A DNA stretch of 52,240 bases from an uncultured Prevotellaceae bacterium (lineage in GTDB: Bacteria > Bacteroidota > Bacteroidia > Bacteroidales > Bacteroidaceae): the NCBI GenBank assembly GCA_900318885.1, contig ONMN01000016.1:1-52240 (forward strand). The letters run 5' to 3'. Under the pieces are notes generated by a model. That model saw only the letters and a list, made by a program, of their open reading frames with translations. It made no database searches and was not told where the DNA came from. How positions within the stretch are numbered: position 1 is the stretch's first letter; every line of letters starts with the position of its first letter. Made by a program: the position numbers and the translations under genes. Positions 8,802-16,532 of the stretch are shown piece after piece.

Positions 8802-10316
8802 TTACATGATAACTTTTCTGGACTTTCCATTAGCACTTCTCTCAATACAGAGACCATGGGGCGTATCCAGACGACGTCCGTGCAGATCGTAGTAAGTCTT
8901 GGGAGCATCATCATCGTCGACCAGATTCACATTTTCGATGGCTGTGCTACCATTGTCGGCCATGAAGATAAAGGTGCTCAGACTTTTTTCTGGCATCTCA
9001 TAAAGGTACTCGTCTGTTGATTTGGGGATGTCGAGGTCCGACTTCTGACAGAGATTCGCAGTCTCATTGCCTGTTGACAACCATAACATACCGCTCTTCA
9101 CGTTGTATGGCAGGACAATTTTCAGGTCATGAGCCTTCTCTGTTGTATTGATGGCCATCACGATGATGGAGTCGCCCTTGGCGTAGGCTGAAAATTCGTA
9201 GTTCACGGGAATCTCCTCCTTCGTGCGTCCCTCGATATCGTCTTGTGAGGTCTGCAGACGCGTGGAACCAGTGACATTCTTGGAGAAGTGGGACATAACG
9301 AAGGCACGGGGCAGCAGTTCGTCCTTTTTGTTGGCAGCACCATATTTTGTTTCGCCAGTACCAGCGAAAGCCCAGTGGGCACGCAGATACCAGTAAATGT
9401 AGCCTGTGCATCCAGCCAGCATACACTCGTTAAGTTCCTCGGCAAAAATCAGGTTCTCTTCCCAAGTGGGCAGCGCATCAGTATTATCGGTCACGGAGTG
9501 CTCGGTCATCCAAACCTCCTTGCCTAATGGGAGTGCTGTCTTGGCAACAGGTTTGATGAACTGTAGAGGTAAGTGTCCATAGATGTGTCCGGCAAAGATG
9601 TCCACCTGTTCGCGACAGGTCTCGTCCTTCAACAGAGCATCGTAATAGCTTTTAGCGAATCCCAATGGCTCAGCGCTAATGATACGCACGCCATCGTATG
9701 TCTCGCGGTCGAGCATGTGGGCATAGTTCTTAATCAGATTAACCTGTTCCTCCGGCTCATAGAGACAACCAGAGTAGTTGACCCACCAGTCGGGCTCGTT
9801 CTGGATGGATACGGCATCCATGACGACATCATGGTTCTTCATCCATTTCAGGAAGGTGTTAAACCACGGGAAGAACTTCTCATAGCAGTCTTCGCGCAAC
9901 TTGCCCCTGACGTTGCCCTGATCGTCAGAGTTACCACCCTGAGCTGTGCCGTTGGTCTTATACTCGCCGGGAGGCGACCAAGGTGTTCCGAAGACGATGC
10001 CGCCACGCTTCTTGACAGTCTGAGCCGACGGCAGAGAACCGTTCCAGTCGTAGTCACCCCAGTTGTCGCCAGTGAAACTTGGCGAGATTTCCATACGTAG
10101 AATGTTCAGTCCGATTTTTGACTTTGCTCCATAGAGTTTGCTAACACAAGCATTGTCATTGCCAAACGGTTTCATGGCACCATCGCAGCAAGCACCGCCA
10201 AAACCAGTGACAGTCTGTTTCTTTGTGTTGTACACTTGCAGTGACGTACGAGGTTTCCCTGCCTGAACAGCAGTAACGCCCAAAAGCACGACAAATGAAA
10301 GAATAATTCTTTTCAT
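8802..10316 (-). CDS. GH30 glycoside hydrolase, probable glucuronoxylanase
   Basis: The product is 504 residues with a signal peptide ending AVQAG. The (beta/alpha)8 barrel has catalytic acid Glu174 (IQNEPDW) and nucleophile Glu272 (WMTEHSV). A small beta domain (about 345-450) packs against it. The loop YWYLRAHW puts Arg312 where GH30 subfamily 8 glucuronoxylanases keep an Arg that binds the 4-O-methyl-glucuronic acid branch. I therefore favour an endo-xylanase needing a glucuronate branch over a glucosylceramidase. The tail YYDLHGRRLDTPHG is of the same type as in the convergent GH43. UxaC, encoded nearby, could use the uronate released later. The subfamily is inferred from a few residues. 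Confidence 0.85.
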   Translation of the reverse strand: MKRIILSFVVLLGVTAVQAGKPRTSLQVYNTKKQTVTGFGGACCDGAMKPFGNDNACVSKLYGAKSKIGLNILRMEISPSFTGDNWGDYDWNGSLPSAQTVKKRGGIVFGTPWSPPGEYKTNGTAQGGNSDDQGNVRGKLREDCYEKFFPWFNTFLKWMKNHDVVMDAVSIQNEPDWWVNYSGCLYEPEEQVNLIKNYAHMLDRETYDGVRIISAEPLGFAKSYYDALLKDETCREQVDIFAGHIYGHLPLQFIKPVAKTALPLGKEVWMTEHSVTDNTDALPTWEENLIFAEELNECMLAGCTGYIYWYLRAHWAFAGTGETKYGAANKKDELLPRAFVMSHFSKNVTGSTRLQTSQDDIEGRTKEEIPVNYEFSAYAKGDSIIVMAINTTEKAHDLKIVLPYNVKSGMLWLSTGNETANLCQKSDLDIPKSTDEYLYEMPEKSLSTFIFMADNGSTAIENVNLVDDDDAPKTYYDLHGRRLDTPHGLCIERSANGKSRKVIM

Positions 10317-10368
10317 AATGATAAAATAAATAATTAGTTGTTGTATCTCTCCGTTTTTTTTTCGGCGG

Positions 10369-10376
10369 CAAAGTTA
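10369..10376 (-). promoter_or_regulatory. Promoter -7 element for the GH30 gene
   Basis: The minus strand reads TAACTTTG, matching TAnnTTTG, 52 bp before the start codon at 10316. The implied leader is about 45 nt, AT-rich and without obvious structure. The terminator of the DUF4491 gene lies immediately upstream. Confidence 0.55.
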
Positions 10377-10392
10377 CTAAAAAAAAGGAGCT

Positions 10393-10410
10393 GGGCAAAA
10401 TAATTTGCCC
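10393..10410 (-). terminator. Terminator of the kinase-like/DUF4491 operon
   Basis: GGGCAAA at 10393-10399 pairs with TTTGCCC at 10404-10410 around a 4-nt loop. Reading the minus strand, a run of eight Ts follows after a short spacer. It separates the DUF4491 gene from the GH30 promoter. Confidence 0.7.
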
Positions 10411-10453
10411 CTTTTTGTGACGCCCTCCTCAGAGTTGATACACAAGAAAAAGA

Positions 10454-10747
10454 TTATGAGACTTTTGAGCGCTTGGGGTTTTTAGGGAACCAGCCCCTTT
10501 CCACGCGTTTCTTCTGTTCAAACAGTTCACCAATGCCCCATAGCGCCGAGGCTCCGAAGACACCCAGAAACGATGACAGATAGACGTTCTCGACAAACAA
10601 TGCCGCACCGCAGCACGCCACACCAACCACCAGGTATATCACCCATGGCCACGTCCCCCAATGATACTCCGTCTTGATGACAATGGGGTGCCAAATGCCA
10701 ATTGTGAGAAACGTCACAATGGCAATAATAATACCAGTAAAATACAT
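10454..10747 (-). CDS. DUF4491 family membrane protein
   Basis: The 97-residue product has three predicted membrane helices: about 2-20, 32-52 and 55-73. The HPIVIKTEYHWGT segment and the ending LFEQKKRVERGWFPKNPKR are diagnostic of DUF4491, a family restricted largely to Bacteroidota with no known function. The gene begins 8 bp after the kinase-like gene ends, so the two are probably one transcript. A strong hairpin terminator follows. A role tied to the sensor protein is possible but not shown. Confidence 0.85.
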   Translation of the reverse strand: MYFTGIIIAIVTFLTIGIWHPIVIKTEYHWGTWPWVIYLVVGVACCGAALFVENVYLSSFLGVFGASALWGIGELFEQKKRVERGWFPKNPKRSKVS

Positions 10748-10755
10748 ACGTTTCT

Positions 10756-12258
10756 TTAAGTATGCAACTCGAGGACGAAGCGGGTACCTTTGGTGAATGC
10801 GGGATCGATGTCGAGGTCACCATTCATATGCAAGGCCATCTGTTTGCAGATAGGCAATCCAAGACCGTCGCCTTGGGTAAGGTCGCGGATTTCAAGGAAA
10901 GGTTTGAAGAGGTCGTCGCGCTTCTCCTCGGGAATGCCCTCACCTGTGTCGGATACAAGGAACTGATGACTATGCTGTCCGCGCTTCTTATATTCGAGGG
11001 TTACTTTACCACCCTCAGGAGTGTATTCTACGGCATTCTGTAGGAGATGAAGCAGGATATGACTGACGTATTCACGATTCATGGGCACACTCATCTTGGG
11101 GGCGTTGACTGTGACAGTGACATCATTCTTTGCTTGGTCGCGCACCTGATTCATGAGATCCTCACAGAACTGCTGCACCTGAACGTCCTCCATCTCAACC
11201 GGTTCCTTGCTATTCTCAAGTTCAGAGAGCGTCTGAATATGGCTGGAGAAGTCGAGCAGAGCCTGCACCTCAGGCTGACGGCTGTCGAGCTTGCGGAAGG
11301 TTGGTTCGAGTTGAGCTGCGATATTGCTGATGAACTTAGCCTTGAGGGCGTTGCTCTCGTTAGCCAACTGGATGTTCTTCTTCTGACGACGGGTGAGGAG
11401 GATATAACGCATAAGCATGATTGCACCGAGAACCAGTGCAGCAGCAAGGATGCCAACGAGGACGAGTAGCGCAGTAATGATGACACTACGCGAGGTGAGC
11501 GAGCTGTCCTTATCAGCGATGGTAGCCTCATTATCGGAAATCTGCTGTTTCAGAGCCTTTATTTCGTCAGCATGTTTCAAGGCGTTGGTAGAGTCTTTCC
11601 ATGCCATATAATTGCTGTAGGACTGGGCGACAATACTGGCACTTCCAGACTTGCGCCCATTGGCAATGAGCGTCTGATAGACTTCGTCGACTTTGTCGTA
11701 CTCCTTGCTGGCAGTGAGCTTGTCGGCCATCTCCTTGAAGACAGCGTTGCCTTGGGCATTCATGCCAAAAGTATAGTAATAGACGGCCTTGGTATAAAGC
11801 AGGTCGTTGGTTGTCTCGTCATTAGAGGCGACAACAGCGTGATTCTCCAACAGTTTGAGCTGTTCCTTGGCACTTTCAACACGACGCATTTTGATGTACA
11901 TCTGAAGACGCTCCTTGGTGGTGAGATAGTGGCAGGCAGCACTTTGGCTAGACGATAGTTTTGAAGCTGCAATCGTCTGGTCAGCACGGCGTAACAAGTC
12001 AAAAGCTTCTTGATATAAGTTCTCTCTGTAATACAAAGCCGTTGCCTTGGCAGCACACTCTACAGCCTGATGGATCTTACCCTGATTCGCATAGTCATTG
12101 AATGCATGGATGAATGTGGAACGTGCCGAAGCAATGTTCGTCTTAGGGTCGATGGACTCAGCGCGTTTTTGCAATTCGCTCTTCTCGGCATCCTGCGCAG
12201 ACAGGGAAACACAGCAGAAAAGCAAGTTCACGAATAAGATTAGAAGTTTTCTGTTCAT
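10756..12258 (-). CDS. Histidine-kinase-like sensor lacking the phosphoacceptor His
   Basis: The product is 500 residues, starting at MNRKLLILF. That start gives a signal peptide and fits the -7 element at 12284-12291; an in-frame ATG 90 bp upstream precedes the promoter. Residues about 25-235 form a periplasmic helical TPR-like sensor. A TM helix spans about 259-284. The ATPase domain is intact: N-box Asn408 (LLQNAVEYTPEGG), G1 (DTGEGIP, 437-443) and G2 (GDGLGLP, 463-469). The dimerisation helix reads FISNIAAQLEP where active kinases have S-H-E-L-R-x-P, so Ala315 stands where His is expected. No response regulator is next to it. It may be a pseudokinase, a phosphatase or a partner of another kinase. 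Confidence 0.85.
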   Translation of the reverse strand: MNRKLLILFVNLLFCCVSLSAQDAEKSELQKRAESIDPKTNIASARSTFIHAFNDYANQGKIHQAVECAAKATALYYRENLYQEAFDLLRRADQTIAASKLSSSQSAACHYLTTKERLQMYIKMRRVESAKEQLKLLENHAVVASNDETTNDLLYTKAVYYYTFGMNAQGNAVFKEMADKLTASKEYDKVDEVYQTLIANGRKSGSASIVAQSYSNYMAWKDSTNALKHADEIKALKQQISDNEATIADKDSSLTSRSVIITALLVLVGILAAALVLGAIMLMRYILLTRRQKKNIQLANESNALKAKFISNIAAQLEPTFRKLDSRQPEVQALLDFSSHIQTLSELENSKEPVEMEDVQVQQFCEDLMNQVRDQAKNDVTVTVNAPKMSVPMNREYVSHILLHLLQNAVEYTPEGGKVTLEYKKRGQHSHQFLVSDTGEGIPEEKRDDLFKPFLEIRDLTQGDGLGLPICKQMALHMNGDLDIDPAFTKGTRFVLELHT

Positions 12259-12283
12259 ATCTAATATATTTTGTTTCACGCTG

Positions 12284-12291
12284 CAAAAATA
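12284..12291 (-). promoter_or_regulatory. Promoter -7 element for the kinase-like gene
   Basis: The minus strand reads TATTTTTG, matching TAnnTTTG, 25 bp before the start codon at 12258. It rules out the in-frame ATG at 12348 as the real start. Confidence 0.55.
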
Positions 12292-12334
12292 AGAAATATA
12301 TTTTACAATCGTGCAGAAAACAGCGAAAAAAAGC

Positions 12335-12363
12335 CTCCCACCCTGCAAAAAACAGGAGGGGAG
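12335..12363 (-). terminator. Terminator of uxaC
   Basis: CTCCC..CCTG at 12335-12345 pairs with CAGG..GGGAG at 12353-12363, with a 2-bp internal mismatch and a 7-nt loop. An uninterrupted T-run follows on the minus strand. It lies just beyond the uxaC stop codon. Confidence 0.75.
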
Positions 12364-12385
12364 ACATAATTTGGGGTTATTTTAC

Positions 12386-13792
12386 TTAATAGAACTTAAA
12401 ATATCTTCGTGCATTGTTGTACGAGATGTCCTCCACCATCTTACCCAGCAGCTCACGATCGTCAGGCAGCAAGCCCTTCTCCACGTCGTTACCAAGCAGG
12501 TTGCAGAGGATGCGGCGGAAGTACTCGTGGCGCGGATAGCTCAGGAACGAACGGCTATCAGTGAGCATACCCACGAAGCGGCTCAGCAGACCCAGCACCG
12601 AGAGGGCGTTCATCTGCTTAATCATGCCGTCCATCTGGTCGTTGAACCACCAGCCGCTACCAAACTGAATCTTACCGGGCTCGCCACCCTGGAAGTTACC
12701 GAGCATCGTGGCGATGACCTCGTTGGCACAGGGATTCAAGGTATATAATATGGTACGCGTGAGCTTACCCTTCATGTTCAGGTTGTTCAGGAACTTCGAC
12801 ATGGCCTTGGCGGTATTGAACTCACCGATGCTGTCAAAGCCCGTGTCAGGACCCAGCTGGTTGTACATAGCGGTGTTGTTGTCGCGGATGGCACCATAGT
12901 GGAACTGCTGTGTCCAGCCTGCGTCGGCATCCATCTCGGCCATTACCGTGAGGAAGCAGTTCTTATACTGGCGCACCTCATATTGCGACAACTGCTGGCC
13001 ACGCATAGCCTTCTCGAAGATGGTCTCAATCTGCGAGTCGGTGTAGTCCTCGTCGTAGAACTCCTCGATGCCGTGGTCAGAGAGCTTGGAGCCCTGTGCC
13101 TCGAAGAACTCATGACGATTCTTCAGGGCGTCCACCATATCGGCAAACTTCGTGATGCTCACGCCGCTGACATTGCTCAGCTGCTCCACATACTTGGCGA
13201 ATTCGGGCTTCTCAATGTTCATCGCCTTGTCGGGACGCCAGGCGGGAATCATCAAGGGATCGTCGGCAGCCTTGTGCTTGGCATACTCGATGTGGTTGTG
13301 CAGGTCGTCGACGGGATCGTCGGTCGTACAGACACACTCCACATTATAGTGCTTCATCAGTCCACGGGCGGAGAACTCGGGCTGCTTCAGCTTCTCGTTA
13401 CACTCGTCGAAAATCTCACGGGCAGTCTTGGGGCTCAGCAACTTCTCAATACCAAAGGCAGTCTTCAGCTCCAGATGTGTCCAGTGATACAGCGGGTTAC
13501 GCAACGTATAGGGCACCGTTTCAGCCCACTTCTCAAACTTCTCCCAGTCGCTGGTGTCCTTGCCCGTGCAGTACTTCTCGTCAATGCCGTTGGTACGCAT
13601 GGCACGCCACTTGTAGTGGTCGCCGCCCAGCCAAAGTTCGGTGATGCTCTTGAAGCGATGGTCGTTAGCCACCATTTCGGGGATAAGATGACAATGGTAG
13701 TCAATAATTGGCATCTTAGCCGCATGATTGTGGTACAGGTCCTGAGCTACCTCAGTCTCCAGCACGAAATTTTTGTCGTTAAATGCTTTCAT
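12386..13792 (-). CDS. uxaC: Glucuronate isomerase
   Basis: UxaC interconverts D-glucuronate and D-fructuronate, and D-galacturonate and D-tagaturonate, in the cytoplasm. It is the first step of uronate breakdown. The product from MKAFNDKNF is 468 residues, the usual family size; an in-frame ATG 42 bp upstream overlaps the -7 element and is rejected. The metal-binding motif IIDYHCHLIPEM near the N-terminus and the ITELWLGGDHYKWRAMR segment are clear family marks. The gene stands alone between its own promoter and terminator. The next pathway gene recognised here, uxaA, is about 31 kb away beside a LacI-type regulator; uxaB, uxuB and kdgK are not in the window. Confidence 0.96.
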   Translation of the reverse strand: MKAFNDKNFVLETEVAQDLYHNHAAKMPIIDYHCHLIPEMVANDHRFKSITELWLGGDHYKWRAMRTNGIDEKYCTGKDTSDWEKFEKWAETVPYTLRNPLYHWTHLELKTAFGIEKLLSPKTAREIFDECNEKLKQPEFSARGLMKHYNVECVCTTDDPVDDLHNHIEYAKHKAADDPLMIPAWRPDKAMNIEKPEFAKYVEQLSNVSGVSITKFADMVDALKNRHEFFEAQGSKLSDHGIEEFYDEDYTDSQIETIFEKAMRGQQLSQYEVRQYKNCFLTVMAEMDADAGWTQQFHYGAIRDNNTAMYNQLGPDTGFDSIGEFNTAKAMSKFLNNLNMKGKLTRTILYTLNPCANEVIATMLGNFQGGEPGKIQFGSGWWFNDQMDGMIKQMNALSVLGLLSRFVGMLTDSRSFLSYPRHEYFRRILCNLLGNDVEKGLLPDDRELLGKMVEDISYNNARRYFKFY

Positions 13793-13831
13793 TTCGTTTG
13801 TATTTGTTTTAGATGATTGTATAATTGTTTG

Positions 13832-13839
13832 CAAAGATA
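13832..13839 (-). promoter_or_regulatory. Promoter -7 element for uxaC
   Basis: The minus strand reads TATCTTTG, a perfect TAnnTTTG, 39 bp before the uxaC start at 13792. No LacI-type operator palindrome is evident beside it. Confidence 0.6.
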
Positions 13840-13926
13840 GTGAAAAGATTCGACTTCACACAATCTTTCAGCGTTTTTTGAAGAAAAATTAACGTAAACG
13901 ATAGCGTAGTTTTGTAGGAAAATGTG

Positions 13927-13934
13927 TACCTTTG
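13927..13934 (+). promoter_or_regulatory. Promoter -7 element for porD-recN
   Basis: TACCTTTG matches TAnnTTTG. Transcription would begin close to 13941, so the ATG at 13943 would be almost leaderless. The ATG at 13955 is the better porD start. Confidence 0.6.
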
Positions 13935-13954
13935 TCGGCTGAATGAATAGAATT

Positions 13955-14857
13955 ATGAAAACGAGATACGTCCTAACAATAGTTTTATTGGCCTTTGTCA
14001 GCGTACTTAATGCTCAGGAACTGCAGGTGAAGATAACCATCAATAGCCAGCAGGTAGAGGGTACGGACAAAAGCGTGTTCGAGAATCTGCAGCAGACGTT
14101 GCAGCAGTGGATGGACGACCGACAGTGGACGGAGTTGCAGTTCCAGAAGAATGAACGCATTGTATGTAACTTCAATATAACGGTGACGAAGTATGACAAG
14201 TCAAACAACCGTTTCTTCTGTAATGCCATGATTCAGGCCAACCGTCCTGTGTATAATTCGGCCTATACAACAACCTTATATAATAATAAGGATGCAGACT
14301 TCAATTTTGACTTCGTACAGTTCGATCAGCTGAACTTTATCGAAGAAGTCGTTGACAACCAGTTGACGGCACTGATGGCATACTATGCATATCTTATTAT
14401 CGGGCTGGATCTGGATTCTTTCTCGCCATTGGGCGGCACAGACGTGTTGCAGCGTTGTATGCAGTTGACGAACAATGCACAGGATTTGGGATTCGCGGGC
14501 TGGAAAGCCTTTGAGAACTCACGCAACCGCTTTGCCATCATCAACGACTATCTGGACGAAGCTATGAAACCGTTCCGTCAGTTGCAGTACGACTACTACC
14601 GTACAGGTCTCGACGAGATGGCCCAAAATGCCGAACGCGGGCGTGCCAATGTCACCACAGCGTTGGAACTGCTGAAAAAAGCCCACGAAGAGAAACCCCT
14701 GAGTCTGGTGCCTCAGATATGGACTGACTACAAGCGCGACGAACTTGCCAATATCTATAAAGGCAAAGGCACACAGAAGGAGAAAGAAGCTGTCTACAAT
14801 CTGTTGTTCAATATCAATCCCTCGCAAAGCAATGCCTGGGACAAAATTAAAGAGTAA
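13955..14857 (+). CDS. porD: Type IX secretion protein PorD (DUF4835)
   Basis: The product is 300 residues starting MKTRYVLTI, with a signal peptide ending VLNAQ. It matches the DUF4835/PorD family: an ELQVKITINSQQVEGTDKS start, conserved NRFFCNAMIQANRPVYNSAY, and FIEEVVDNQLTALMAYYAYLIIGLDLDSFSPLGG. PorD proteins belong to the Bacteroidota type IX secretion system, a periplasmic/outer-membrane export route for enzymes with C-terminal tags. It is followed 1 bp later by recN, an adjacency common in this phylum. An ATG four codons upstream is possible but would sit at the predicted transcription start. Its presence makes T9SS export of the GH43 and GH30 enzymes plausible. Confidence 0.85.
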   Translation: MKTRYVLTIVLLAFVSVLNAQELQVKITINSQQVEGTDKSVFENLQQTLQQWMDDRQWTELQFQKNERIVCNFNITVTKYDKSNNRFFCNAMIQANRPVYNSAYTTTLYNNKDADFNFDFVQFDQLNFIEEVVDNQLTALMAYYAYLIIGLDLDSFSPLGGTDVLQRCMQLTNNAQDLGFAGWKAFENSRNRFAIINDYLDEAMKPFRQLQYDYYRTGLDEMAQNAERGRANVTTALELLKKAHEEKPLSLVPQIWTDYKRDELANIYKGKGTQKEKEAVYNLLFNINPSQSNAWDKIKE

Positions 14858-14858
14858 G

Positions 14859-16520
14859 ATGCTGAAACAACTATATATCAAGAACTTTACGCTGATAGAC
14901 GAACTGGATATCGAACTGTATCCTGGTTTCTCGGTGATTACAGGTGAGACAGGTGCTGGTAAGAGCATCATCCTCGGAGCTATAGGACTTCTGCTCGGGC
15001 AGCGTGCCGATTCAAAGAGCATCAAGACGGGTGCTGATAAATGCATCATTGAAGCACATTTCGACTTGTCGCGCTATCACATGGAGGCATTCTTTGAAGA
15101 GAACGAAATAGAGTTGGATACGGAAGATACCATCATCCGTCGCGAACTGACTGCAGCAGGAAAAAGTCGTTCTTTTATCAACGATACTCCTGTGGGACTC
15201 AGTCAGTTAAAAGAATTGGGAGAACAATTGGTTGATGTACATTCACAGCACCAGAACCTATTGTTGCAGAAACAGGATTTTCAGCTTAGCGTGGTGGATA
15301 TCATCGCTCAGGATACACAACAACTGGCAGACTATGAGCTGTCGTTCAATGACTATCAACAAGCTAAGCGACAGCTGAAGGAGCTGACAGAAAACATCGA
15401 ACAAGGTCGCCAGCAAACTGACTTCATGCAGTTCCAGTACGATGAGCTGGACAATGCCCGACTAACGGAAGGCGAGCAGGAAGAACTGGAGCAACAGAGC
15501 GAGACGATGGAGCACGCCGAGGACATCAAATCGGCATTATACGAAGCAGACAACGCGCTGAACGGTGATGAACTGGGATCAGTCAATATGGTGCGCAGAG
15601 CTATGCAAAGCCTACAAGGCATCAGCAAGGTGCTTCCCAATGCTTCGGAACTGGCAGAGCGGTTGAATTCGTGTCACATCGAACTGAAGGATATTGCTGA
15701 CGAAGTGGAGAGTTCGTTGGAGGACGTGGACTTCAATCCTGCCGAACTTGACAGAATCAATCAGCGGCTGGATCAATTGTATGACTTGGAAAAGAAATAC
15801 CATGCTGAAACAGTAAGCGAACTGATAGTCTTGCGAGACGAGCTGAAACAGAAGCTGAATGCCATTGAGAACAGCGACGAAGCTCTGGCAGAACTGGAGG
15901 CTAAATGTGAACTGCTGAAAAAAGAAACCCAGAAACTGGCCGACGCTCTGACAAAACTGCGCCAGCAGGCTGCCAAGAAAATAGAAGACCAACTACGCCA
16001 ACGACTGGTTCCGTTGGGAATGCCCAACGTACGCTTCGAAGTAAATGTTAGCAAATGCGAGTTGGGTAAGAGTGGACAAGACAACGTCTGCTTCCTATTC
16101 TCAGCCAACACATCTACCCCACTCCAGCCTGTCGCTCAGGTAGCGTCAGGCGGTGAGATTGCGCGTGTAATGTTGTCGCTGAAGGCCATGATCAGCGGTG
16201 CCGTGAAACTGCCGACTATCATCTTCGACGAGATTGACACGGGTGTCTCAGGCAAGATTGCCGAAAAGATGGCCGAGATGATGCAAGAGATGGGACGTAT
16301 GGAGCGTCAGGTCATCAGCATCACTCACCTGCCTCAAATTGCCGCTTTGGGCTCGTACCACTATCGCGTGTCGAAAGAAGAAACTGCCCAAGGAACGACA
16401 AGCCGCATGGTGCAGTTGTCACAGGACGAGCGCATCGGTGAGATTGCTCAGATGTTGAGCGGTAGCAACATCAGCGAGGCGGCCATTCAAAATGCAAAAC
16501 AACTCTTGAAAATGAAATAA
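14859..16520 (+). CDS. recN: DNA repair protein RecN
   Basis: RecN is an SMC-like ATPase that acts early in double-strand break repair. The 553-residue product has a Walker A motif at 29-36 (GETGAGKS), a long central coiled coil (about 150-370), the ABC signature VASGGEIARVMLSLK and Walker B PTIIFDEIDTGVSG. I chose MLKQLYIKNF as start because it places Walker A at the usual distance from the N-terminus; upstream in-frame codons lie within porD. One base separates the porD stop and this start, so translation is probably coupled. Confidence 0.96.
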   Translation: MLKQLYIKNFTLIDELDIELYPGFSVITGETGAGKSIILGAIGLLLGQRADSKSIKTGADKCIIEAHFDLSRYHMEAFFEENEIELDTEDTIIRRELTAAGKSRSFINDTPVGLSQLKELGEQLVDVHSQHQNLLLQKQDFQLSVVDIIAQDTQQLADYELSFNDYQQAKRQLKELTENIEQGRQQTDFMQFQYDELDNARLTEGEQEELEQQSETMEHAEDIKSALYEADNALNGDELGSVNMVRRAMQSLQGISKVLPNASELAERLNSCHIELKDIADEVESSLEDVDFNPAELDRINQRLDQLYDLEKKYHAETVSELIVLRDELKQKLNAIENSDEALAELEAKCELLKKETQKLADALTKLRQQAAKKIEDQLRQRLVPLGMPNVRFEVNVSKCELGKSGQDNVCFLFSANTSTPLQPVAQVASGGEIARVMLSLKAMISGAVKLPTIIFDEIDTGVSGKIAEKMAEMMQEMGRMERQVISITHLPQIAALGSYHYRVSKEETAQGTTSRMVQLSQDERIGEIAQMLSGSNISEAAIQNAKQLLKMK

Positions 16521-16532
16521 CAAGAAATAGAA

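Noticed and set aside
12899-13816. 305-residue plus-strand ORF opposite uxaC
   Set aside because: Antisense frame of a clear glucuronate isomerase gene.
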